DNA from: Xestospongia muta
Taxonomy: Eukaryota > Porifera > Demospongiae > Haplosclerida > Petrosiidae
NCBI GenBank assembly: GCA_963693285.1
Contig: OY848917.1
Span: 1,304,501-1,368,500, forward strand
DNA: 64,000 nt
Direction of reading: 5' to 3'
This document shows, piece after piece, positions 45,880 through 58,292 of the stretch; within the stretch, counting starts at the first letter, position 1, and every line of letters starts with the position of its first letter. A program made the position numbers and the translations under genes. Below the pieces are notes generated by a model. That model had not been told where the DNA came from. It saw only the letters and a list, made by a program, of their open reading frames with translations, and made no database searches.

Positions 45880-46542
45880 CTGTTATATGCATGGTATGCC
45901 AGACCCTTCCACGTATGCGAAGGGGTGGGTCTCCAGACTAATCAACAACATAATACTACTAGGTTGATTAGGATAGTAGGATGAACTTACTTTGCCACAT
46001 CAAGGTATACTCTTTTCAAAGTACTCACCTTTCTTATTCTTCTTTCTCCCGAAATACTCCTATTACCCCAGCACTCGTCTTTCTTTGGCATTTTACCCAG
46101 TGGATGAATTGTCTTCTGTCGTTGGGGAACAAATGGTTCTACTTGTACCCACACCTATCTTAAATATTGCCACTTCCAGTGTCTTTCTACATTATTCATG
46201 GTTAGTTTGTCTGGTGACTGGCGTCTCTAATCTGAACGCTTGCAATGACTGATATTTATTTCACGTCATCTAGCAAAAATAATATAGTTGTGCTGTATTA
46301 GTCTTAGCCCTCAATCTGGCTTGTTAACTTGTATAAATTGTACCATGAGCTAACTAGATCATCAGATGAGACAATCATATAATATGCACTTGATAGCTTA
46401 TACTGAGCCATGTGTTCATACACAAGGAGGTATCAGCATATGAACAGTACTGAAATCACGTGAGTGACTTGGTGTATCCGTATGGTATTAAAATTTATTT
46501 TAAATGTATTTCACCCACCAATATATATATATATATATATAT

Positions 46543-46669
46543 ACCAGAATTGAGGGACAGAAGAACAGAGCTCTTGCTTAGTTGCCCTGTCTGATGATCG
46601 CATAACGCATGAAACTCAGAGTAACAGCAACTAAGCGAGATCTCTGTTCTTCTGTCCCTCAATTCTGGT
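46543..46669. repeat. foldback element in the promoter of copy B
   Basis: Two 43-bp arms (ACCAGAATTGAGGGACAGAA...) are inverted with two mismatches around a 41-bp spacer. With about 70 further bases to ~46,733 it sits inside the (TA)n run that is uninterrupted in copies A and D. This is an insertion into a TA-rich target about 220 bases before the copy B start codon. Confidence 0.85.
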
Positions 46670-46833
46670 CTAATCTGCTCTATCTAAACGATATTGAGCA
46701 CTCTCCATACAACAGAACTAGATACTTTGACATATATATATATATATATATATACTGAATTAACAATGAATTAAGCTTCAGTGTCATATACCACCGCCTA
46801 CCACACAGTGCACGCCTACTATTCGTCACTTAG

Positions 46834-46840
46834 TATATAA
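46834..46840 (+). promoter_or_regulatory. TATA box of copy B
   Basis: TATATAA 46 bases before the ATG, with the same flanks as in copy A. Confidence 0.7.
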
Positions 46841-46885
46841 GTAGATTAACTATACAAGTCATTTCAGATAACGTACGAGACAAAA

Positions 46886-47684
46886 ATGGCACAACTGAAA
46901 CATTCACCTACAGCTAAAAAAAAAGTAACTGAAAAATCTAAAAAACCTGGAGAACCTGAGAACTTTTCCTGGGTGGAAGACAATATAGCCGCCATGGCAT
47001 ATCCTTATCAACAAGGAAATTTGGAGTATTTGAAAAAAGTGGCTATAGCAGTCCTTATAAACTATCAAAACATACCAAAAAATGAACAGAAGAAGTATCG
47101 TGAAGATGAGATTGCAGAGGCTGAAGAAAGGCAGTATCTAGCTGATCCTAAAGGCTATGGAATAGACGTCTATCACCTTTACATCGAAGACTATACTGCT
47201 CCATCACTTGAACTAGTAATGCTATATCATCATAACTATAATATTTTTGTTCTTTTATTGTTTAGATGATCAAAATGAATGATATAATTGATAACGCTAA
47301 AAAGAGTGGGCTTCGTGTGGGCATGCATTGCTGGGCAGGTTGTGGTCGAACTGGAACAATGGTGGCCTGCTATCGCATATACAATAGAAAAGATACTGAA
47401 GAAGCCAAAAATGATTCGTATGTTGATGATATAATCGAGGAAACAAGGAAAATAGGCCTCGTTCCATAGAGTTGGCTACTCAAGTGGAAGCTTTGCATAC
47501 ATATCAGTATTATCTGCAAGAAGTGAAGAAAGGAAATAAAGATGCATTAAAGAAGACAAAATATCTAGTGAGACTCAAGGAACATAGATTAAAAGATTTG
47601 CAACCTAACGTTAATCATGAAATGGACTACACTCTAGAAAACTGCAAAAAAGCCAGAGACTATGCAGTGAAAAAAGTCAAATAA
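46886..47684 (+). pseudogene. DUSP23-like phosphatase, copy B, frameshifted
   Basis: Exons 46,886-47,215 and 47,266-47,684 around the 50-bp intron. The active site is complete: YIEDYTAPS with Asp102, and HCWAGCGRTGT with Cys132 and Arg138. A one-base deletion near 47,455 (AAAATAGGCC against AAAATGAGGCC in copy A) puts a stop at 47,467-47,469. The original frame resumes as IELATQVEALHTYQYYLQEV to the usual stop. The truncated product (about 177 residues) lacks the helix after the P-loop that completes the DUSP23 fold, so it is probably inactive, although promoter, splice sites and catalytic loop are preserved. It may be very recently broken, or the deletion may be a sequencing error. Confidence 0.8.
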
Positions 47685-50221
47685 GAAGAGACCAAAAGGG
47701 ACTATTTCTTTAGAAAATGTCTTTTCATTATTTGTCTTAATAATATTAGTTTTGAATAGATAATTAGCAAATTGAATTTTTTAAAATTAAAATCAAATAA
47801 ATGCACATTAGCTTATTAAGATATACTAATGCTTCATATTTTGCTTTTTTGCATTTGACAGTTTTTGTTGTAATAACAAACTCCATTGCTGTAAAAACGT
47901 TAGACTCCAATAGTCTTTAGATTTATCATAAAATGGGACAACACATTTCTTAGATGGAATTGAATCAGACATATTAACATGGAAGTTAACTCTACATGGA
48001 TACTTGTGACAATAGTAAAATAAAGTTTGAAAACTTTATCATCTAAAACCAATAAAAATATTTTAAAAATTAAAAGTTAATGAAGGAATGATATTGCCAA
48101 AATAAACTCTGGACCCTAAAATTATAGACATAATGTTTCTAGGCTTCTTATGTAGGAATGTTTATGTATATTTATTCATTCCTGTGTTTCATCTATAACG
48201 CTTGGGATTGTCATTCCTACAGCCACTTTCATTTTTAAATGTTTCTATTAAAGCTTATTGTCCTTTTATGATTGTTATGGCCAACTTATGTATGATAACA
48301 ATTCAATGATATCTCTCTCTGTGGTCAGTCAATTTCAATTTCATTCATCAACAAATAGTGAATGTATTCGTTTTTATATGAAAATCATAAAATATTAATA
48401 GTAAAATGTCACTATAGTCACAATGTAAACTACTTCCAGCACCTCTAAATCTTGTGTTAACCTCATAAAACAAGGAGGACACTGGTTGTCTCTTTCTTGG
48501 TTTTCTATTTAAAGAAATACTTTATAATAATGTTGAACTTCTTAACTACTAAAGAAATTAAAGACACAATAATCTCAAGTAGGAGTTAAATTAATGCTGT
48601 TTAGTACTTTATTTCTATTTTATTATATCTGTTTGTGTTCAGTGAATGTGCCATTAATTAAGATTTTATTTCCAAAGTTATAAATGTAATTTTTTTTCTA
48701 GGTCATCATCTCCACTTATAATATGTAATCACTCATAACAGGAACAGATTTAAGGCTTCATGTGTATATCACATGACTTAGTCTATCAAAAAAAAATAGA
48801 ATACCCCATTTGTCTTTCTATTAAGCTGATAGGTTAGTATTTTCTGACACTGCAAACTTTTAACTATATGCATCACCATTTATGCAGGCAGTTACATTAG
48901 TAAACAAGCTATAAAGACAACATTGAATCATATGATATCTATCACTATTGAGAATTTGCTTTATGTAAATGGAACCTCATATTAATTACTCCTTTACTTT
49001 TAAAAAGAGTTAATTGTTCTATAATGCTGCAGCTGTTTAGCACTTTGTTTCTATTTTATTATATCTGGTTGTGTTCAGCGAATATGCTATTAATTTAGAT
49101 CTTATTTCAAAGTAATAAATGTAAAGTATAAATTTTATGTTTCCACAGAAGTTAAGCCTTTTTTATCAATTAAATTTGAGAACAATAGCAGAAGCTCTCA
49201 TTATATTTTCTTAACTGATCTTTTACTATGTATTGTATATTTGTTAGTTGCACTTCTTAATTGATTAGAAAACTCAACACTACTTTGACTGCTCTTACAT
49301 GTCTAACATGCTTGTATTTTAATTGTTAGCTGCACTACTTAATTAATTCTTAACATCATTACCTACTTTGACTGCTCTTACATGCTTAAAAGTCACTCAC
49401 TATTACTAACTGTCCATATTAACAAAGTGAGGGTCTGTACACATTAACAATAACACTATTAACAATAACACTTTAGATGTTATTATTCAAACGTTTTCCA
49501 TACCTGGGATATCCAGATAGTATTGTTGTTGGCAGCATGTAAGGGCCAAATTGTAAGCAATGACTTTTACTAACATAAGCTACAACAGACAATTGTTTGC
49601 TATTTTAAGACATTGTCTATTTTGTAGACATTGTACATGGTAGGGTATTTACAGCATCTCTAGCAATGTGTCATTGTTTTAATTACCACTAATTATAACA
49701 TTCTTTGCAAATCATTGACCGTGCTAATGAGACGCATTTCAATTTTAACAAATTCACTTTACTTACATAATTACAGACTTAGGAGAACTAATGATGCCCA
49801 TCAGTCCTTTGGGATGTCCTAGTTATTTTTATTTTGTTTAATATGATTGTTGAAGGAGATGTATGGAAGTGAACCTTTGTCCAAAAAAGGTGAAATAGTA
49901 TTCGAGTGCGTCTAAAATTTCTCATAATTAATTTTTATAAGAGGTGTGTCCACAAACTATGACTTGAATATAATAACTCAGCATCATGTGTTGAGTTCTT
50001 ACCTCAAGAATTAAAACTTAGCTTTAAGTCCATTTTGTATTTTAAGTCTTAGAGGCAGTAGTTGTGGAATGATTATATGCATACTGATACACTAGTTTAT
50101 TTACAAAAATAAAGCAATGTACTAATACAAGGCAAATAACTACTAGCCTAAGGACATAAGCCATTAGCTCTTTTGGTCACTATTGTTTGTATAAAAACGC
50201 TAGGATTAGTCATTAATTGGA
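47685..50221. repeat. 3' flank block of copy B
   Basis: Shared with the flanks of A, C and D near the gene, including AATAAA at 48,019-48,024. Between about 48,060 and 48,700 it carries sequence repeated at 50,810-51,460, and 48,700-48,920 recurs at 51,450-51,660. Thus a ~2.7-kb unit is tandemly duplicated here. No other gene is seen. Confidence 0.7.
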
Positions 50222-50467
50222 ATGTATTACATGAGCATAAATATCTCACCAAAGTGTATCGTAGAAATCGATTATAATATCTCGCATAATATTGATGCAT
50301 TAAAGGAGACGAAAGATCTAGTGAGACTGAAGGAACATAGATTAAAAGATTTGCAACCTAACGTTAAATCTGAAGAGGACTACACTCTCGAAAACTGCAA
50401 AAAGGCCAGAGACTATGCAGTGAAAAAAGTCAAACAAGAAGAGACAAAAAGGAACTATTTAGTTTAG
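50222..50467 (+). pseudogene. orphan 3' exon part of a DUSP23-like gene
   Basis: The last 57 or so codons of the C-terminal tail (DALKETKDLVRLKEHRLKDL, QPNVKSEEDYTLENCKKARD, YAVKKVK) remain open, with TAA to CAA at the usual stop adding ten residues. The 23 codons upstream are unrelated flank sequence (also present, more decayed, at 60,470-60,545). No catalytic domain. Confidence 0.8.
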
Positions 50468-51660
50468 AAAATGTCTTTTCATTATTTGTCATAATAATAT
50501 TAGTTTTGAATAGATAATTAGCAAATTAAATTTTTAAAAATTAAAATCAAATAAATGCACATTAGCTTATTAAGATATACTAATCTTCATATTTTGCTTT
50601 TTTGCATTTGACAGTTTTTGTTGTAATAACAAACTCCATTGCTGTAAAAATGTTAGACTCCAATAGTCTTTAGATTTATCATAAAATGGGACAACACATT
50701 TCTTAGATGGAATTGAATCAGACATAATAACATGGAAGTTAACTCTACATGGATACTTGTGACAATAGTAAAATAAAGTTTGAAAACTTTATCATCTAAA
50801 ACCAATAAAAAATATTTAACAAAGAAAAGTTAATGAAGGAATGATATTGCCAAAATAAACTCTGGATCCTAAAATTATAGTCATAATGTTTCTAGGCTTC
50901 TTATGTAGGAATGTTTATGTATATTTATTCATTCCTGTGTTTCATCTATAACGCTTGGGATTGTCATTCCTACAGCCACTTTCATTTTTAAATGTTTCTA
51001 TTAAAGCTTATTGTCCTTTTATGATTGTTATGACCAACTTATGTATGATAACAATTCAATGATATCTCTCTCTCTGTGGCCAGTCAATTTCAATTTCATT
51101 CATCAACAAGTAGTGAATGTATTCGTTTTTATATGAAAATCATAAAATATTAATAGTAAAATGTCATTATAGTCACAATGTAAACTACTTCTAGCACCTC
51201 TAAATCTTTTGTTAACCTCATAAAACAAGGAGGACACTGGTTGTCTATTTCTTGGTTTTCTATTTAAAGAAATGCTTTATAATAATGTTGAACTTCTTAA
51301 TTGCTAAAGAGATTAAAGACACAATAATCTCAAGTAGGAGTTAAGTTAATGCTGTTTAGTACTTTATTTCTATTTTATTATATCTGTTTGTGTTCAGTGA
51401 ATGTGCCATTAATTAAGATTTTATTTCCAAAGTAATAAATGTAATTTTTTTCTAGGTCATCATCTCCACTTATAATATGTAATCACTCATAACAGGAACA
51501 GATTTAAGGCTTCATGTGTATATCACATGACTTAGTCTATCAAAAATAATAGAATACCCATTTGTCTTTCTATTAAGCTGATAGGTTAGTATTTTCTGAC
51601 ACTGCAAACTTTTAACTATATGCATCAGCATTTATGCAGTTACATTATAAGGTATAAAGA
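50468..51660. repeat. second copy of the B 3' flank
   Basis: Nearly identical to 47,690-48,920. It stops abruptly at GGTATAAAGA (51,660) where a DNA transposon begins. In the A and C blocks the same sequence continues into CAACACTGAATCAT. Confidence 0.75.
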
Positions 51661-54600
51661 CACCCGGGTAGAAAAGCGAAACGTTTTTATCCGTCTTTTG
51701 CGCGATAGCGCTGCTTAATCGCATTAAAATGCGCGCTAACGCGTTGTAACACCAAATACTCCTAGCAGGAGATGAAATCCGTTTAATGCGATTGAAACGC
51801 GTTATAATAGATAGCCCGCAATCAATGTCGAACAAGGGAAGCAACAAATTTGCTCACTAATATTTCCTAATACATTAGAGAAAAGGAAGTTCAACGAAAA
51901 TGGAACAACTGATTGAGAGTGGTTCCTGACAGCTGATGACAACATCATATATGTGTTATTGCTTAGAATTCATGCAAAATAATAAAATAAATATAAGATC
52001 CTCAGACTTATAAGATCATCACAAAAAATATACAAACCAATATATATGAAATACTTTAAACGTAAGTAAACATAATAAAAAGTGTAAATCTAAGTTATAT
52101 TCACTTGAAAAGGAATTTAATCATGGAGAAGAACATTTGGTGGAATACATATATATGCATGTGGTAGCACATAAACATATAAACATTTTTGAACAATAGT
52201 AGCTACATTAGTAACATGTAATTCTTCTGTTGCCAAGACAGGCATTATTCTACTGATATTATAATCTTAAGCATAGTTGGGTAAGATAAAAAAAGAGTGA
52301 CATGTATCAAGGACTTTCAAAACTTTAACAACAGCATAGACATTATTATAAACTTGAACAAAGTAACAAATGTTTCCAAACAGTAATCTGTGACCAGCTT
52401 GATAAGCTATAACTGAACTACATTGCTTGGTTACACGTTGGTACTCAGCTGCATAAAACAGTGTATTGTTCACCATGCATTGAAAGAACTTAAACATTTC
52501 AAAATTTTCTTCATGGAGATATGCATACGCATCTGACTGCAAAGCTGCCTTTATTAGGTTATCTACAGTTGCATCATAGAACAGACACACCTGCCCAACA
52601 ATGAATATTTCATCCTCTTTGTTTACAGCTGTTTTCTTAAACCTAAAAATTATAATGAAGTGTAGACAAAAAATATTTAGTCACCTCTTCTTCTTTAGTA
52701 AACAATCAAGCATATGCTTAGCATAAGAACTTTGGCACTCAGTAGAGTTTGGTAGCAATTGTGTCATTGTATGTGCAAATACTAGCTAAGGACAAAAATC
52801 ATAATATAACTACACATTCAAATACACAATAATATTATGTATATACACATAACATTTTTGTGTATGTGTGAATGAGTTGCTTGAATGTTAATACCTGTTT
52901 ACTCATTTCTCTAGTTCCATGAAAAAAGCCTTTAATATAGCCATTCATTCCTTCAAAAAAGAAACCTGAGTAGGCCCATAACGGGCCCCAGTTTCGTACA
53001 CACTGGGACAAATGTGACAATAGATGCACATTCATGGTAGAAAAATTGTCTCCTAAATAATATTGCATACTATAAAATAGAAAACTCCTTAAAGATTCAA
53101 CCTACCATATAGTTCATGACATTGAGTATAAAATAGATGTAGATATTGTTCTGCATTGTCAATACTGTCCATTGTGATCCTGCTTGAGTGTAAGATATGT
53201 AAAGCAGCCACTAGGTAACAGTAGTGTACAAAATATGGGTGAGGTAATACACCAAATAAAACTGGGACAGAATAGTAAAACAGCCATGCTCTAAGTTCTG
53301 ACCCTACATTAAAAGAAGACATGATCAATAGATTTGAATATATACCTTTCCAGCGTTCACTCTCAGAAAGAGATCGAGGAGGGCATGAAATGAAATCTGG
53401 AACTCGAATGGCTAGAAGTCGCTTATCACAAAGAGCTATCTAATGACAAAATACATGAAATTATTAATGTGGAAAATGGTGGTTACTTTTTGTCTTATGT
53501 TGTAAGAGTTCTTGCTATGATTCTTATTAAACCAAAATTTCATGAGGGTCAGAGTCACCCCCAAAAACAGACAATGTAAATGATCAATTACCATTCCTTT
53601 TGGGACATCAAAAGGCAAATGTCGAAAGAATATAGTTGCTCCTTTAATACCTACAGTCTAGTATGCAGTTAATATGGGTGTCAAACATGATAAGAGATCA
53701 CTTACAGAATTCCCTGAAGTGACAGCATCAATAGCATTTTGTTTGATGGATGAACATGTTCTAAGATCACATCTCTCAGGAATCCAGTTGCGGTGCATGC
53801 AAGATGTTTGTCTAGTCGTCCCTTTGCTCTCACAATAGCAGCATCCCCATTTCCCATTATACTGCTTCATATTTAACAGTAAACAATGTGCTGGCAGGTC
53901 AGCACAGCACATTAACAAAATGGGTTTACATGGAATGTCACCATCAGGAGATTTGATGGTTAAACCTATAATGTAGCTATAAGTTATATAAGTAATAATA
54001 AACACTATATTATTACCTTTCTCATAGAGTCTATTCATTTCTAACATCAAGGGATGGAGGAATATAGACATTGTTGGCTTTTCATCATCAAACCATAAGC
54101 CAGCTAAAATCATTTTTTTTTGGAAAACCTAAAACAATTAAACACTATCCACATACTTCATTCATGGTATACCTTTCATTAGGTGGCAACTCATTAATTA
54201 CTAGCCAAATAGGCCAAAGGCTCTTTTTTGATGATTTAAAAACAGCCACTCCATCTGTATTCATTAGCAGAGATACATTTCCAGGTTTAGTAGGGTCATT
54301 CAGCAAAAGTTGTGTTTCTTGTACTCAGCCCCATCATATACGTCTGAAATTATATCCACATAACGTGGAGTCTTAAAACGCTTTTGCAATGCATCCCAGG
54401 TATGTTTGTCTAAACAAGAAATAGTTATAGTTCCATATACACACAGACTATTATTACCTTAGAGCTTTATCTTGAGTTGAGGTCCAACAGGAACATATAT
54501 AAATTCCACAATTTTTGCTGACTGACAACCACTACTGCAAATCTTTCTCTTATCAGTTAAAAGCTCATGGCAGACTTTACAGTACTGATAAGATGTTGCT

Positions 54601-55244
54601 ACAACTTCTGGAAAGATTTGCATGAAAAAATTCTTAAGCTGGTATATTAATTTTGGCATATTAGTTTCAGTAGGTAAATGAACATATATTAGCTTGATAA
54701 GTTCTTCAAAGGCCTTCTTTGTCAAACTGTGTTTCAGAGTGTACTGGAGCATCAAGATGTAACTGTCAACAAGATGTAACTTATTCGTGCACCATCATAG
54801 AGGGCCCTAAGAGGGGTGTCAGCTCTGAGCCATCATGCTCAACATCATCAAGTTCTTGGAGCTCTGAGTCAGAAGATGATGCCATTTCCTCGTCTTCTGT
54901 TTCAGAATCCATGTCAAATTCAGACTCTGACACCACTGAAGATTTATCTGAATATGTATCAGTACTCGAAAAGTCATTGGACGACGTAGAATCCATTAAT
55001 AGTACACATGCAAAATGGCCCCGTAACAAGGGATTTGGGATTTTAAAACCCCTGTAAGTAGTTTCAACACGTGCTATTGTTTTTCAAGAACTTTGTCAAA
55101 GGGAGAAAGATGTCAAAGGGAGAAAGGCGACAAAACTATGAGAGAAGCAAGCTATTGAAAGGTATAGGGTGAATGGTGAATTTTACTTAACACTATATAG
55201 TATTGTCTCAGAATTGAAGGTATAAGTAGTTCAGCAACCTAGAA
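51661..55244 (-). mobile_element. decayed tnp2/EnSpm-like DNA transposon
   Basis: The left boundary is set by comparison with the uninterrupted paralogue at 39,700: flank ...GGTATAAAGA, element CACCCGGGTAGAAAAGCGAA. Bases 51,661-51,850 are strikingly CpG-rich, with short palindromes such as CGCATTAAAATGCG, like the subterminal region of a transposon. The right end was not identified as an inverted repeat; the element joins a truncated LINE at about 55,245. The internal minus-strand gene is listed separately. Confidence 0.7.
52267..55029 (-). pseudogene. tnp2-type transposase, multi-exon, disrupted
   Basis: Segments in order on the minus strand: acidic Ser-rich start (SSSDSELQELDDVEHDGSEL); LKHSLTKKAFEELIKLIYVH with a C..C...C zinc-binding stretch; NTDGVAVFKSSKKSLWPIWL; LAGLWFDDEKPTMSIFLHPL; a CCYC zinc motif; PFDVPKGMVIDHLHCLFLGV; DUF4218-like MNVHLLSHLSQCVRNWGPLW, FEGMNGYIKGFFHGTREM; and a C-terminal part to LPNYA. 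This order is typical of EnSpm/CACTA-like tnp2 transposases with a DUF4218 region. A GTTACATCTTG microduplication near 54,760-54,785 and a frameshift near 54,320 break the reading frame. Introns are probable (for example 53,980-54,015). Confidence 0.75.
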
Positions 55245-56249
55245 GATCAATCGCTCATTCCTTAATCATGTCAAAAAAATAAACTCCATCTTCTCTTCTG
55301 CTAAAGATCTGGTTCTCCTTCTCTTTGGGCCAAATACCATTCCTATTGTAACAAGACTCTTGCTTACCTCAGACACCTAAAAACCAAATTCTTTCAAAAT
55401 TTACTCACTTCTCCCTTGCCACGGTCTTTTTGGTCTGCGTTCGCTCTAAACCTGTCTCCATTCCCTCCCTTTTCCATAATGGTTCTCCTGTAACTTCATC
55501 CTCTTCTAAAGCAGATGTCCTAAACCAATGCATTTCCTCTTGCTTCAACACGTCAACTGCCCCTTTACCTCCTCTAGCTCATAATCCCTTTACTTCACGC
55601 CATGACAACTCTCCAGATTTTCTCTGTAACCCAGATGATATCTGCAGTCTTATTTCTCGTATTCCTTTGGACACTGCTTCTGGTCCTGACAGTATCTCCT
55701 CTATCATGCTCCACAACACAGCTCCTAGTATTTCACTTCCTCTTTCTATTATTTTCAATTCCTGCCTCTCAACAGGTATATTTTCTTCAGACTGGAAAAA
55801 CTCCAATATTGTACCTATCCCCAAAACAAAAATCTCTTCTTCATCCCCTTCAGACTATTGCCCAATCTCTCTACTTTCCCTCCCAAGTAAGATCCTGGAA
55901 CGTTCACATATTTAACTATCTGTATGAATTTTGTTCTGCTCACAACATCCTCTCTAACTGTCAGTTTAGTTTCTGACCAGGATTTTCAACTAAAACAGCT
56001 ATATTATCGATTATCAATTCTTGGTTTTCTTCACTTATCGCAAAAATACCGTTTGTGCAGTTTTCTTTGATCTCACAAAAGCATTCGACTCTGTCCCTCC
56101 CAAGCCTCTACTTGACTCCTAATCTTTGCTCGACCTTCCTTCCTTTTCTTTTGTCTTGGCTCCATAGCTATCTGCAAGGCCATACTTAGTTTGTGCCCTT
56201 TAGTAGCAGCTGCTATTGGGCATTCATTTTTCCAATAAAAAAGTATGAG
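55245..56249 (+). mobile_element. non-LTR retrotransposon remnant C
   Basis: Aligned with 35,115-35,966 of remnant A, with high identity. It keeps the reverse transcriptase start (PIPKTKISSSSPSDYCPISL) and also motif A (FFDLTKAFDSVPPKPLLDS), which A has lost. It then jumps to the same terminal CPLLAAAIGHSF-like sequence without the catalytic YxDD region. Confidence 0.85.
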
Positions 56250-56486
56250 TATCAAACGGTTTATATTGAACCATGTGTACATACACAAGGAGGTACCAAC
56301 ATATGAACAGTACTGATATCACTTGAGTAGTTGGGTGTATCCGTATGGTATTAAAGTTTATTTTAAATGTATTTCACCCACCAATATGTATATATATATT
56401 TATTATATACTGAAGTAACTAATAAATTAAGCTTCAGTGTCATATAGCACCGCCTACCACACAGTGCACGCCTATTCGTCACTTCG

Positions 56487-56493
56487 TATATAA
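56487..56493 (+). promoter_or_regulatory. TATA box of copy C
   Basis: TATATAA 46 bases before the ATG. CACTTCGTATATAAG differs from the other copies by one base before the box. Confidence 0.7.
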
Positions 56494-56538
56494 GTAGATT
56501 AGCTACACAAATCATTTCAGATAACGTACGAGACAAAA

Positions 56539-57212
56539 ATGGAACAACCGAAAATTCCATGGCCAGCTGAAACAAAGGCAGAAGAACTGAATAAAGAAAC
56601 TACAACTGAAGAATCTAAAAAGCCTGAAAACTTTTCCTGGATGGAAAAAGGTGTACTAGCCGCCATGGCATATCCTGATAAAAAAGGAAATTTGAAGTGT
56701 TTGCAAAAAGAGGCTATAGAAGTCCTTATAAATCATCAAATCATACCAAAAGCTAAACAGAAGAACTATGATGATCATGAGGTTGCAGAGGCTGAAAAAA
56801 AGCAGTATCTAGCTGATCCTAATAACTACGGAATAAAAGTCCATCTCCTTTACATCCCAGACTTTACTGCTCCATCATTTGAACAAGTAAAACTATATCA
56901 CCATAACTATAATATTTTTGTTCTTTTATTGTTTAGATAATCGAAATGAATGAAATAATTCAGACTTATAAAAACAGTTTGGATCGTGTAGGCATGCATT
57001 GCTGGGGAGGTAGTGGTCGAACTGGAACGATGTTGACCAACTATCTCATATACAATAGAAAAGATACTGATGAAGCCAAAATGAGTTCGTTTGTTGATAA
57101 TATAATCAAGGAAACAAGGGAAATGCGGGATGGTTCCATAGAGATAGCTAATCAAGTGGAAGTTTTGCATACATATTGGTATTATCTGCAAGAAGTGAAA
57201 AAAAGGAAATGA
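56539..57212 (+). CDS. DUSP23-like phosphatase, copy C, shortened tail
   Basis: Exons 56,539-56,886 and 56,937-57,212; 207 residues. Catalytic features are intact: NFSWM, YIPDFTAPS with Asp108, HCWGGSGRTGT with Cys138 and Arg144, and RDGSIEIANQVEVLHTYWYY. One extra A in a run at about 57,191 shifts the frame and stops the protein right after the DUSP23 domain (QEVKKRK), so only the Lys/Glu-rich C-terminal tail is lost. A second disruption (CATGAAAGG, near 57,290) lies in the lost part. The enzyme domain could still be functional. Upstream are TATA and retrotransposon remnant C; a polyadenylation signal is at 57,655. Confidence 0.72.
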
Positions 57213-57357
57213 AGATGCATTACAGAAGACAAAAAATCTAGTGAGACTGAAGAAACATAAATTAAGAGAATTGGAACCTGATGTTTCATGAAAGGTACTA
57301 TGAATTAGAAAGCTGCAAAGAGGCCAGAGAATATGCAGTGAAAAATGTTAAATAAGA
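57213..57357 (+). pseudogene. former C-terminal tail of copy C
   Basis: Out-of-frame continuation (DALQKTKNLVRLKKHKLREL in one frame, then YYELESCKEAREYAVKNVK in another) ending with the family's usual stop and post-stop sequence. Two frameshifts separate it from the catalytic domain. Confidence 0.75.
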
Positions 57358-57654
57358 AGAGACAAAAAGAGACTATTTCTTTAGAAAATGTCTTTTCATT
57401 ATTTGTCATAATAATATTAGTTTGAATAGATAATTAGCAGACATTAGCTTATTAAGATATACTATTGCTTCATACTTTGCTTTTTTGCATTTGACAGTTT
57501 TTGTTGTAATAACAAACTCCATTGCTGTAAAAATGTTAGACTCCAATAGTCTTTAGATTTATCATAAAATGAGACAACACATTTCTTAGATGGAATTGAA
57601 TCAGACATAATAACATGGAAGTTAACTCTACATGGATACTTGTGACAATAGTAA

Positions 57655-57660
57655 AATAAA
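57655..57660 (+). terminator. polyadenylation signal of copy C
   Basis: AATAAA followed by the AAAGTTTGGAAACTTT palindrome, as in copy A. Confidence 0.5.
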
Positions 57661-58292
57661 GTTTGGAAACTTTATCATCTAAAACCAATAAAAAATATTT
57701 TGGGATGTCCTAGGTATTTTTATTTTGTTTGATATGATTGTTTAAGGAGATGTATGGAAGTGAACTTTTGTCCACAGTAAGGTTATCACAAGAGTTAAGA
57801 CATAGAGCAAATCTGCCGAAGACCTAAGTAACACATAATACAATACAGGACGAGAATTCATTGGATTATTGTTTCTGTATATCCAAGGATTTCTATCCTA
57901 AGACTATCTTGAAATGATGATATCAAAATTTGGTGTCATTATTCTTTGGGACATTTGTCCAATCCTGGCTTGAGGACACATATTAGTATTGAGTCTGAGT
58001 GTCCCAAGTGTCCTAAATGTCTTTGATAATTTCAAGGGATGACTACACCCTAAAATACTTTCCAAAAAGGTGCAATAGTATTTGAGTGCATCTAAAATCT
58101 CTCCTAATTAATTTTTATAAGGGGTGTGTCCACAAACTCTGACTCTTATTTAATAACTCAGTATCATATGTTGAGTTCTTACCTTAAGAATTAAAACTTG
58201 CTTTAAATCCATTTTGTATTTGAAGTCTTAGAGGCATTGGCTATGGAATGATTATATGCATACTGATACACCAGTTTATTTATATATGAAAA

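Larger units (their letters stand above)
45079..45940. mobile_element. 862-bp TIR DNA transposon with 9-bp target duplication
   Basis: Terminal inverted repeats of 67 bp with four mismatches, starting TAGTCTGGAGACCC at both ends. They are flanked by the direct repeat ATCAACAAC (45,070-45,078 and 45,941-45,949). The intact helicase intron at about 33,718 has a single ATCAACAAC with no insertion, so the boundaries are certain. A 9-bp duplication is typical of Mutator-like (MULE) and Rehavkus elements, but other families cannot be excluded. No complete transposase is present, so it is non-autonomous. Confidence 0.93.
43661..46260 (-). pseudogene. truncated DDX21-like pseudogene
   Basis: Duplicate of about 31,710-34,020 in the same orientation. 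Recognisable exon copies: exon 6 (about 43,787-43,875, with the DEAD box), exon 5 (about 44,190-44,280), exon 4 (44,505-44,620), exon 2 (44,737-45,043) and exon 1 (46,029-46,091). Exon 4 lost 27 bases between two AGCT repeats. About 580 bases (the equivalent of about 32,703-33,286) are gone, removing the end of exon 4 and exon 3 with the Walker A lysine. Exons 7-15 are absent. An 862-bp transposon sits between exon copies 1 and 2. It cannot encode a helicase. Confidence 0.9.

Noticed and set aside
51632..51847. 71-residue minus-strand frame in the CpG-rich block
   Set aside because: It spans the transposon boundary at 51,661 and consists of subterminal palindromes; no protein signature.
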